A stretch of DNA of 22,142 nt from CAWVWF01 sp963933885 (GTDB lineage: Bacteria; Bacteroidota; Bacteroidia; Flavobacteriales_C; GCA-002722245), in NCBI GenBank assembly GCA_963933885.1, contig CAWVWF010000033.1, forward strand, positions 1 through 22,142. Direction: 5' to 3'. Every line of letters starts with the position of its first letter. Positions within the stretch are counted from its first letter, which is position 1. Both the position numbers and the translations under genes were made by a program. The notes below the pieces were generated by a model. It searched no databases, was not told where the DNA came from, and was given only the letters and a program-made list of their open reading frames with translations. Below are positions 16,330-22,142 of this stretch, piece after piece.

Positions 16330-17277
16330 TTATTTTGAGTATGAAGAAGTTTCGGTTACTTCCGACACAAGGAAATTAGGTCTGTATTTAACTTGGCTGA
16401 ATATTTTACCTACATACAATCCAACAATTCCAATACTTGAAATTATCAATCCGAGAGATAAATAAATTGATAGAATGATACTTGACCATCCAGGTAATTT
16501 GTTCGGGTTAAACCAAATAGAAAAGATGTTGATTGTAATCAAAGATAAAGCGATCATGAAAATCAAAACGCCAAAGCCAATAATGAATCCCAAGATTCGA
16601 TTAGAAAATGATGAAATTGTGTTTAAAGCTAAGCTCCACTTACTCCAAAAGGTGTAGGAAGATTTACCTTCATGCCGCTCTTCACTATTAATCTCTATCT
16701 CAATCCTATTAAATCCAAGCCAAATTACTTGTATTCCGAAAGATTTAAATTCTTCTTCCATTAACAATAGTGAATCAATAACTTTTCTACTGTAAATACC
16801 AAAATTACCTATTCCTGTAGAGACTTTAACTCCTGTTAATTTTCCAATGAATTTGTAAAAAATATAACTTTCAATTTTTCTAAAGATATTATCTTGACGA
16901 TTTATTTTTTTCCCTACTACTAAATCATATCCTTCTATGGCTTTATTGAAAAACAGTGGTATATTCTCCGGAACATCTTGTAAATCACAATCCATAACCA
17001 CTATCCAATCTCCTTTTGCAACTTCAAGACCAGCAGTAATAGCAGCATGTTGTCCGAAATTCCGACTTAGTTTAAGTCCTTTAACATGATGGTTTTTCTG
17101 ACTTTCTAATAAAATAGTTTCCCAAGAATTCTGAGGACAACCATCTTCTACTAAAATAATCTCATAATTATCAGTAATTTCTTCAACTGCTAAACTTATC
17201 CTATTTATAAGCGTTGAGATTGAGTTTTTCGCTTTGTAAATAGGTGAAACAATTGAAATAAAAGGCTTTTCTGACAT
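16330..17277 (-). CDS. GT2 glycosyltransferase, polyprenyl-phosphate type (GtrB/DPM1-like)
   Basis: A 315-residue membrane protein. The GT-A catalytic domain spans 1-225: PFISIVSPIYKAKNSI, EDG (D45), LSRNFGQHAAITAGL, and the metal/nucleotide site D96-C-D98-L-Q-D101. The acceptor-side RHEGKSSYTF (201-210) corresponds to the family's R-x-G-x-SKY block. Two C-terminal membrane helices follow (about 228-250 and 266-292). Known for the family: transfer of a sugar from a nucleotide sugar to undecaprenyl phosphate, which is then flipped and used to decorate O-antigen, teichoic acid or other surface polymers. It is last in the ACP-FabZ-ThDP-NeuB operon (52 bases after the NeuB gene) and so may load that pathway's sugar or a companion sugar onto the lipid carrier. 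Sugar specificity cannot be told. Confidence 0.85.
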   Translation of the reverse strand: MSEKPFISIVSPIYKAKNSISTLINRISLAVEEITDNYEIILVEDGCPQNSWETILLESQKNHHVKGLKLSRNFGQHAAITAGLEVAKGDWIVVMDCDLQDVPENIPLFFNKAIEGYDLVVGKKINRQDNIFRKIESYIFYKFIGKLTGVKVSTGIGNFGIYSRKVIDSLLLMEEEFKSFGIQVIWLGFNRIEIEINSEERHEGKSSYTFWSKWSLALNTISSFSNRILGFIIGFGVLIFMIALSLITINIFSIWFNPNKLPGWSSIILSIYLSLGLIISSIGIVGLYVGKIFSQVKYRPNFLVSEVTETSSYSK

Positions 17278-17329
17278 TTGGACTATTGGTTATGTAAGTA
17301 ATTTTTAATAATTGAGTAAGTACCTTATT

Positions 17330-18361
17330 TTATGATAAATCACTCTTTTTAATTAGTTGATCAAAGTCTACATTAATATTTAATTTTTTCCCGATTAAAT
17401 TCACAGCCTCTTCAGGTGAAAAACCTGAACCAGGTCTTTTATAATCAAAATCATCCATTGAAAGTGTATCGCCTGCTTGTAAATTCTTACTAGCAACAAT
17501 ACTTCTTCTCATTACTTTTCGTTGGTTTATTTCTCCAGGTAAAAGAACTCTGTCCTTACCTCCTAAAGCTGTTTGAACATTATGACAACCATTAACTAGC
17601 TTTCTCATTTCTGAAGGCTCTGTAGCCATATGGTTATCCATCCCAATACTTTTATTATCTAGTGTGAAATGCTTTTCAATCATACACGCTCCTAATGCAA
17701 CAGCTCCAACAGCGAGTTCTGTACCAATAGAATGATCTGAAAATCCAATTGGGTAATTGGGGAATAACTCTCGAAGACCAATGATATTTAATAATCTATT
17801 AGAATCATTTTCTGCAGGATATGTAGATACACAATGAAGGATGGAGATATTTGTATTACCAGCTTCCTCTATGGTATTTACTGCCCTAATCACTTCTTCG
17901 TAATCACTCATTCCTGTAGACAAAACTATAGGCGCTTTAGTTTTTGCAATGTATTTTAAAAAGACCAAGTTATTAATATCCATAGAAGCAACCTTGATGT
18001 ATGGAACATCACATTTATTAATTAAAAAATCTACTTCAGAATTAGAATACGGTGTTGATGCAAATGAAACACCAACTTCTTTACAGTATCTAGCTAATTC
18101 TTCAAGTTCATTTTCTGAGAGCGAAAACTTTTTTACAAATCTTTTTGCAATTGGATTTTCATCATAATAAGTGGTTGAGTAGAGCGTATCTGTTGTCCAA
18201 GACTGGAATTTCACACAATCACATCCAACTTCTTTAGCTTTATCAATTAACTCTTTTGCTACCTCGATTTTACCAAAATGACTTGTATTTACTTCAGCAA
18301 CAATATATGGACGAGCGTAATCTCCTAAAACAAATGAATTTCTTAATTTAATAGAAGCCAT
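17330..18361 (-). CDS. NeuB-family sialic acid-like synthase (PEP condensation) with SAF domain
   Basis: A 343-residue cytoplasmic enzyme. The NeuB TIM barrel (about 18-262) carries IVAEVNTSH (E23), CDCVKFQSW (K51), FASTPYS, IKVASMDINN, IVLSTGMS, LHCVSTYPA, IGFSDHSIG (H210) and IEKHFTLD (H231). The SAF/antifreeze-like domain (about 280-340) includes MRRSIVASKNLQAGDTL with the Arg used to close the active site. The family condenses phosphoenolpyruvate with a sugar (ManNAc-like or 2,4-diamino hexose) to give a nine-carbon 2-keto-3-deoxy acid. The usual segment after FTLD (GPDH-S) is replaced by GMDNHMATEPSEM, placing this in a divergent subfamily rather than classical NeuB or PseI. No epimerase (NeuC), no CMP-transferase (NeuA) and no PseB/C genes are in the window. 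It is 23 bases after the ThDP gene, so cotranscribed. Substrate unassigned. Confidence 0.85.
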   Translation of the reverse strand: MASIKLRNSFVLGDYARPYIVAEVNTSHFGKIEVAKELIDKAKEVGCDCVKFQSWTTDTLYSTTYYDENPIAKRFVKKFSLSENELEELARYCKEVGVSFASTPYSNSEVDFLINKCDVPYIKVASMDINNLVFLKYIAKTKAPIVLSTGMSDYEEVIRAVNTIEEAGNTNISILHCVSTYPAENDSNRLLNIIGLRELFPNYPIGFSDHSIGTELAVGAVALGACMIEKHFTLDNKSIGMDNHMATEPSEMRKLVNGCHNVQTALGGKDRVLLPGEINQRKVMRRSIVASKNLQAGDTLSMDDFDYKRPGSGFSPEEAVNLIGKKLNINVDFDQLIKKSDLS

Positions 18362-18384
18362 ATTCTAACAGTTTAATTTTGAAC

Positions 18385-20190
18385 CTATTGGTCCATAGGT
18401 TCAATGATCATTTCTGATAAAAACATTTCTCGATTTATAAAAGGAGCTTGATCTTCAAGTGGACGTCTAACTAATCCGTTATTTACATTTCTAGTAACAG
18501 ACACTTCTATATATTCTTGATCGTCTACCCCCATTATTTCACATAGAACTGGTCCATCTTTTTCCATTACAGACTGCAATCTATCTTCTAAATCTACCGT
18601 TGTTTCAATTTTTTCATATGCCATATCAAAACAATCTGCTATTTTTTCAAAATCAGGACAACTTAAACCATTACTAATATCAGTTCCTATTGTCCTTTTT
18701 CTAAATAAATCTTTTTGTCTTTTTCTTATGATAGCATATGCATTGTTATTAATTACAAAAACTTTAATAGGAAGTTTATTATATCTAATCGTTTCAAACT
18801 CTTGTAGATTCATCATTATAGACCCATCGCCTATTACTGCATAAACAGGCTTCTTACTAGCGTAATGTGCTCCTATAGCAGCGGGGAGAGCATATCCCAT
18901 CGCCCCCTGAGATGCAGGATGAATACATCTTTGCTGCTTTCCAAAATTGATGTTAGTGGGGAGGATAACTTCTATAAATCCTGAATCACTCACAAAAACT
19001 GATTTTTCAGCCATATACTTGGACATCAATTCTGCTAAAAAATAAAGATCTACTTTCTCTGCTAATTTATATTTGTCCTCACATTTCGGGAAAATATGTT
19101 TCCAATGAAAACATTTATTTAGCCAAAACGCATCAGTTTTTTTAATTTCTTTTTCTAAAAGTGAACTCAGAAATGATTTAGCATCTGCTTGAATAAACTC
19201 ATCAATCTCTATTGTTTTTTTAGAGTGTTCAGTTGCATCAATATCAATCACAACAATCTTTGCTTCTCTTGCAAATTTGCAGAAATCTGGTCCAGTTGTG
19301 ATTGTAGATAATCTATTTCCTATAACCAATAAATAATCTGAATTCTGAAGCGCCATATTTCCAGCTCTTGAGCATCCCATTGATCCAATAGATCCGATAC
19401 ATATATCATGATCGGTCCCGAAGGTATCAGGAGCTGAAGCAGTGTAAACTACTGGAATTCTATTTTTATTTACAAAATCCTCAAACTCATTTATCGCATT
19501 AGCAGATCTAACTCCGTTTCCTATTAAAACAACAGGTCTAGTTGCTAATTTGAGTCCTTTTACTACAGATTCAATATCCTCTTTTTTGACTTTAAACGTA
19601 TCTGTTTCTGAAGGTATATATGACTCTAATTCAGATGGTGTAATCCGCATGCTTTGAACATCTAAAGGGACATCTATCCATACTGGACCTTTTCTACCAT
19701 GTGTGGCCAAATAAATTGCTTTTTCAAGCTCAAACCTTATTCTAGATGGGTCGGCTATCATAACAGAATGTTTTGTTATACTCTCAACAATTGGAATAAT
19801 ATCAGCTTCCTGTTGCCCAAAAGTACGTACATTAATCCCAGTATGTCTTGATGTTTCATTCAGCGTGTTTTGTCCAGATATGAACACGCAAGCTATTCCA
19901 TCTTGCCATGCCGACAATACTCCAGTTAAGGTGTTTGTTCCTGCACAGCCTGTAGAAACTAGACATGCTCCTAAATTATCATTGTATTGTGAATACGCAA
20001 CAGCTGCAAAGGATGCAGCTTGTTCATGATGAGTTGATATACAATTAAGTTTAGGATGTTTAGCAACACCATCGGTTAAGAATAATGCTCCTCTACCGGT
20101 AACTGTGAATATGTCTTTTACACCACAGTCATAAATATAATTCATTATATAATCACAAACTCTTACAGGTTTACTATAATCAGTCTGCAT
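18385..20190 (-). CDS. ThDP-dependent acetolactate-synthase-like enzyme of a glycan operon
   Basis: A 601-residue cytoplasmic enzyme of the IlvB/pyruvate decarboxylase superfamily. The N-terminal PYR domain has catalytic Glu E56 in STHHEQAASFAAVAYS and the STGCAGTNTLTGVLSAWQD block. The central domain (about 200-345) includes RPVVLIGNGVRSA and the DYLLVIGNRL/VVIDID strands. The C-terminal PP domain has the ThDP-Mg motif GDGS (454-457) through NNN (481-483). The catalytic Glu and cofactor motif are intact, so it should decarboxylate a 2-keto acid and transfer the resulting two-carbon or larger unit. A tail of about 30 residues after the core (NGLVRRPLEDQAPFINREMF) is longer than in biosynthetic IlvB. 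There is no ilvN, ilvC or ilvD nearby; neighbours are ACP, a FabZ-like protein and NeuB, which argues for sugar or acyl-modification work, as in YerE-type branched-sugar enzymes. Start is two bases after the FabZ-like stop. Confidence 0.85.
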   Translation of the reverse strand: MQTDYSKPVRVCDYIMNYIYDCGVKDIFTVTGRGALFLTDGVAKHPKLNCISTHHEQAASFAAVAYSQYNDNLGACLVSTGCAGTNTLTGVLSAWQDGIACVFISGQNTLNETSRHTGINVRTFGQQEADIIPIVESITKHSVMIADPSRIRFELEKAIYLATHGRKGPVWIDVPLDVQSMRITPSELESYIPSETDTFKVKKEDIESVVKGLKLATRPVVLIGNGVRSANAINEFEDFVNKNRIPVVYTASAPDTFGTDHDICIGSIGSMGCSRAGNMALQNSDYLLVIGNRLSTITTGPDFCKFAREAKIVVIDIDATEHSKKTIEIDEFIQADAKSFLSSLLEKEIKKTDAFWLNKCFHWKHIFPKCEDKYKLAEKVDLYFLAELMSKYMAEKSVFVSDSGFIEVILPTNINFGKQQRCIHPASQGAMGYALPAAIGAHYASKKPVYAVIGDGSIMMNLQEFETIRYNKLPIKVFVINNNAYAIIRKRQKDLFRKRTIGTDISNGLSCPDFEKIADCFDMAYEKIETTVDLEDRLQSVMEKDGPVLCEIMGVDDQEYIEVSVTRNVNNGLVRRPLEDQAPFINREMFLSEMIIEPMDQ

Positions 20191-20192
20191 AA

Positions 20193-20657
20193 TTACTTTG
20201 GCTTAAATTTGTTTAGAACGTCAGGAATAACAATAACAAAATCAGCTCTACAAACAGCTTCCCCTTCAATAAAACTTTCTGCAAAACCTTTTGCCACTCC
20301 TCGTTTAAAAGAATTTAAAGTAGCTTTTATATCCAACTTTTCACCAGGTACAATTTTCCTTTTAAATTTCACATCAGTAACACTTGCGAAGTTAGTTTTC
20401 ATCCCTTTGTATTCTTCAATACATAAGAATGTCATTATAAAAGTTTGGGTTAAACATTCGATCTGAATAAAACCTGGAACATTCGGCTCGTCATCAAAAT
20501 GAGCTGGAAAGAACCATTCATTATATGTAAAACATTTAATTCCGCTAGCACTCTCTCCAGGAATCACATCATAAATACGATCAATGAAAAGTAATGGAAA
20601 TCTATTTCTTTGACACTTCTGTATGCCAATGATATCAAAACTTAATTTTTCGCTCAT
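20193..20657 (-). CDS. FabZ-like (3R)-hydroxyacyl-ACP dehydratase, hot-dog fold
   Basis: A 154-residue protein of normal FabZ length. The active-site region FPAHFDDEPNVPGFIQIECLTQTF matches the family pattern FxxHFPxxPxxPGxxxIE, with His53 and Glu67 in the catalytic places. The preceding R-N-RFPLLFIDRIYDVIPGE corresponds to the family's hPHRxPFLLVDRV strand-helix. The family dehydrates beta-hydroxyacyl-ACP in fatty acid synthesis. Differences from housekeeping FabZ are D55-D56 after HF in place of P, and the loss of the usual H-R pair before RFP. A dedicated acyl-ACP role is more likely than bulk lipid synthesis, because the gene sits directly between a private ACP and the ThDP enzyme (11 and 2 base gaps). 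It might also act as a thioesterase or transferase-like hot-dog; that cannot be excluded. Confidence 0.8.
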   Translation of the reverse strand: MSEKLSFDIIGIQKCQRNRFPLLFIDRIYDVIPGESASGIKCFTYNEWFFPAHFDDEPNVPGFIQIECLTQTFIMTFLCIEEYKGMKTNFASVTDVKFKRKIVPGEKLDIKATLNSFKRGVAKGFAESFIEGEAVCRADFVIVIPDVLNKFKPK

Positions 20658-20668
20658 TCTTTGAAGTT

Positions 20669-20908
20669 TTAATTGATTTCGACATCATATTTCATCATCA
20701 ATTCTTTTCCTTTTTTATAACTTGAAAAATCAATAATATCATCAATGTCCATTTCTATTTCGAAAACTTCCTCAAGCGCTGACATAAGGCTCATGTGTCC
20801 TACACTATCCCACTCATCAACATCCTGATATTTCAAATCTTCAAGTTGATTTTCTTGAATCATTAAAGCTTCCAAAAAGACTTTTTTATAACTTTCTAAG
20901 TTAGACAT
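20669..20908 (-). CDS. Acyl carrier protein dedicated to the glycan operon
   Basis: A 79-residue acidic helical protein with the phosphopantetheine attachment motif D34-S35-V-G-H-M in the expected place (EWDSVGHMSLMSALEEVFEIEMDIDDI). Ser35 would carry the 4'-phosphopantetheine arm. The sequence is far from housekeeping AcpP (DSLDTVEL), and resembles the standalone carrier proteins found in polysaccharide and natural-product clusters (DSVGHM-type). It is the first gene of the operon, 11 bases before the FabZ-like gene. The start ATG lies 5 bases downstream of a perfect palindrome. It presumably holds an acyl group that the FabZ-like protein and perhaps the ThDP enzyme or an acyltransferase act on; this is inference from gene order. 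Confidence 0.85.
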   Translation of the reverse strand: MSNLESYKKVFLEALMIQENQLEDLKYQDVDEWDSVGHMSLMSALEEVFEIEMDIDDIIDFSSYKKGKELMMKYDVEIN

Positions 20909-20913
20909 ACTCT

Positions 20914-20934
20914 GTTATAATAATTTATTATAAC
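20914..20934. promoter_or_regulatory. Perfect 21-bp palindrome, candidate operator
   Basis: Arms GTTATAATAA (20914-20923) and TTATTATAAC (20925-20934) are exact inverted repeats around a single T. The site begins 5 bases upstream of the ACP start codon and its far edge touches the proposed -7 element. It would therefore lie over the transcription start and leader, where a dimeric repressor would block transcription. As RNA it could also form a 10-pair AU-rich hairpin just before the start codon. Confidence 0.6.
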
Positions 20935-20962
20935 GAATATAGTTAGAAAAAAGGGGTTTCAA
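20934..20962 (-). promoter_or_regulatory. Putative promoter of the ACP-FabZ-ThDP-NeuB-GT2 operon
   Basis: On the minus strand TTG (20960-20962) is followed after 18 bases by TATATTCG (20934-20941), one mismatch from the Bacteroidota -7 consensus TAnnTTTG. The spacing fits the -33/-7 arrangement of this phylum. Transcription would start within the adjacent palindrome, some 15-20 bases before the ACP ATG. Confidence 0.4.
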
Positions 20963-21016
20963 TACTCACTGTTGAATAATCTATAATCTCACTACCACTT
21001 AGGAGCTATTTAATTA

Positions 21017-21130
21017 TTAACCCATTTCTACTTGATGATTAAAAATTAATATCCTTATCCGCAACTCTACCCAAAGCAGTTTATGATCCATTAGGTTTAG
21101 CCCTTTAACTACCCGATTCTCGCGCGTCAT
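21017..21130 (-). CDS. Small open frame of 37 codons in the hairpin-rich gap
   Basis: An ATG at 21130 opens a 37-residue frame (begins MTRENRVVKGLNLMDHKLLW, continues with a basic and hydrophobic stretch, ends VEMG) stopped by TAA at 21017-21019. The ATG lies within a strong hairpin. The frame may be part of a dispersed repeat rather than a gene. No domain is recognised. Confidence 0.2.
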   Translation of the reverse strand: MTRENRVVKGLNLMDHKLLWVELRIRILIFNHQVEMG

Positions 21131-21355
21131 GTTCCGTAGGACATGCGTGTGTATTTACAATCGTGTCTCCAGACGCTTTTTTTTAAAGTTAAATTAAAAA
21201 TCAGGTGTTATAAGCCTCTTGATCCCTTTCGGCAAAGAGGTGACGCTTTTGGGTGATTATATATAAAGGAAAACCTTGGGTAAAGAAGCAGATAAGCATA
21301 ACAATTAATGATAGTGAGGTGAAAATAGCCCAATATTATTAAGTTTTTTTTCACC
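21122..21355. repeat. Cluster of inverted repeats, possible dispersed palindromic element
   Basis: The gap of about 470 bases between ACP and the GNAT gene (20909-21376) holds several hairpins. At 21122-21150 there is an 11-12-pair stem with CGTA loop and one bulge, including wobbles (TCATGTTC/GGACATG core). At 21163-21176 a five-pair stem is followed by T8. CCTCTT/AAGAGG lies at 21215-21240, and GGTGAAAA/TTTTCACC at 21318-21355. GC content around 21110-21180 is clearly higher than in the surrounding DNA. This density of palindromes suggests a repetitive extragenic element or the edge of a lost mobile element; copies elsewhere in the genome cannot be checked here. Confidence 0.4.
21163..21184 (+). 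terminator. Small hairpin with T8 tract (plus strand)
   Basis: GTGTC, loop TCCA, GACGC form a five-pair stem with one wobble, followed at once by eight T. It would end plus-strand transcription, although no plus-strand gene is known just before it. It may belong to a small RNA or to a decayed element. Confidence 0.35.
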
Positions 21356-21376
21356 GTCTTGGAAATTTTCGTGTTA

Positions 21377-22099
21377 TTAATTATGCTTTATAAATACGTA
21401 AGATTGTTCGTTTAAGATGTAGCTCATTAATAAATGAATAGAATACGCACCTCTATTATTATTTGAAAATGATGTGTAAATTCTTTTAGCATTGGATTTA
21501 ATTGCTTCCTTAATTTCAAAATAATTCATACAAATCCCAATTCCTGCACCTTGAAATTCTGGATAAATACCTGCTAAATTTGCATGGAAATGCCCATTTC
21601 CTTTATCAATAAGTATAAAGAATCCACAAACACTATTTTTATAAGTTAATTTGTAAAGTATAGCTCCTCGTTTTATATCATCTAATATCCATCCAATATA
21701 CCTTTTGCTTGATTGTTCAGTCGAAAAATGAGGGTCTAGTGAAACTCGATCATCATTAAACATTCCTTCAGGTATTTTTTTGAATAATTCCTCTTTCTCT
21801 TCCTCATTCATTATTCCACATGATACTGCCTTTATAATTCTATTATATATGGAAGGAAGTTCTGGTAAAACTCCGTTATGATAGCAACTAGTGATTTGCT
21901 CAATCATAGTGTATCCATTAGATTGCAGTAACATTGAAAAATCTAATTTCTTAGTTGGTATTTTAATAACAGTATATTCTGAATTTATACTCAACAATCT
22001 ATCTTTGCAATTTTCAAGTAGATCTTTGTCTTCTATAGTTACTTCCGTACAATCAACACCCAAATTGCGTTGTTCCCATAATGCGTTAATTATCTTCAT
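21377..22099 (-). CDS. GNAT-family N-acyltransferase (RffC/WecD-like)
   Basis: A 240-residue cytoplasmic protein with the two-part layout of sugar-amine acetyltransferases. The N-terminal half (1-110, NALWEQRNLGVDCTEVTIEDKD, IPTKKLDFSMLLQSNGYTMIEQITSCYHN) matches the region that in RffC-like proteins precedes the GNAT core. The GNAT core (about 110-240) carries FNDDRVSLDPHFS, then KLTYKNSVCGFFILIDKG and the acyl-CoA pyrophosphate loop AGIYPEFQGAGIG (176-188; R/Q-x-x-G-x-G/A type, here Q183-G-A-G-I-G), and ends in TSFSNNNRGAYSIHLLMSY. The family acetylates the 4-amino group of nucleotide-linked amino sugars such as dTDP-fucosamine. It points the same way as the operon downstream but is 468 bases away with hairpins between, so it is probably a separate unit of the same glycan locus. 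It might use an acyl-ACP from the neighbouring carrier protein (speculative). Confidence 0.8.
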   Translation of the reverse strand: MKIINALWEQRNLGVDCTEVTIEDKDLLENCKDRLLSINSEYTVIKIPTKKLDFSMLLQSNGYTMIEQITSCYHNGVLPELPSIYNRIIKAVSCGIMNEEEKEELFKKIPEGMFNDDRVSLDPHFSTEQSSKRYIGWILDDIKRGAILYKLTYKNSVCGFFILIDKGNGHFHANLAGIYPEFQGAGIGICMNYFEIKEAIKSNAKRIYTSFSNNNRGAYSIHLLMSYILNEQSYVFIKHN

Positions 22100-22142
22100 A
22101 CAGAAATTTTATTTATATCGCGGCTTAATCTTTTTTGATAAA

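Noticed and set aside
18385..20190. Housekeeping acetolactate synthase large subunit (IlvB)
   Set aside because: No ilvN/C/D neighbours, a longer C-terminal tail, and placement between FabZ-like and NeuB genes argue for a glycan-specific ThDP enzyme.
21122..21184. tRNA, riboswitch or integron attC site
   Set aside because: The stems do not form a cloverleaf or any known riboswitch layout, and no attC core pair (RYYYAAC/GTTRRRY) with correct spacing was found.

Overview
The window is AT-rich DNA from a member of the Bacteroidota, most likely a marine or freshwater Flavobacteriales (Crocinitomicaceae/Flavobacteriaceae type). The evidence is the set of type IX secretion system (T9SS) cargo proteins, which end either in the type A sorting domain (YPNPA/YPNPT block and terminal K-rich strand) or in the gliding-motility-associated CHU_C domain (type B). 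Supporting points are A-rich leaders without Shine-Dalgarno sequences and TAnnTTTG-like promoter elements. This placement is an inference; no rRNA or tRNA is present.

Layout. Positions 1-930 hold the possible tail of an unknown gene, a five-unit ACAAT repeat, a Nudix hydrolase and a small decayed coding fragment. Positions 930-7240 hold a small membrane-anchored protein, a 1157-residue surface protein with CHU_C domain, and a divergent 376-residue CHU_C protein. The last is followed directly by a partial second copy of its own 3' end that has no start codon. A bidirectional terminator closes this block. Positions 7338-11885 carry three T9SS type A cargo genes on the minus strand (LamG; leucine-rich repeat; double LamG), possibly one transcription unit. 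Divergent from them lies a membrane-bound regulator with a 7TM-DISM sensor and a LuxR-type helix-turn-helix. A set of GTTGYAY direct repeats and a TACTTTTG promoter element lie between the two.

Positions 13.9-15.8 kb are a scar: a signal-peptide remnant whose start codon reads ATA, a 5'-truncated IS66 transposase without tnpA or tnpB, an array of about 29-bp repeats at the truncation point, and a featureless spacer. A small conserved-type hypothetical protein follows.

Positions 16330-20908 are a compact minus-strand operon: acyl carrier protein, FabZ-like hot-dog dehydratase, ThDP-dependent acetolactate-synthase-like enzyme, NeuB-family PEP-condensing synthase, and a polyprenyl-phosphate type GT2 glycosyltransferase. 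A perfect 21-bp palindrome sits between its likely promoter and first start codon. A GNAT N-acyltransferase of the sugar-amine (RffC-like) kind lies upstream across a hairpin-rich gap. Together these look like a surface-glycan module that makes and attaches an unusual, possibly acyl-ACP-modified, 3-deoxy-2-keto sugar acid. The exact product cannot be read from the sequence. This operon is the best candidate for an under-described system in the window.
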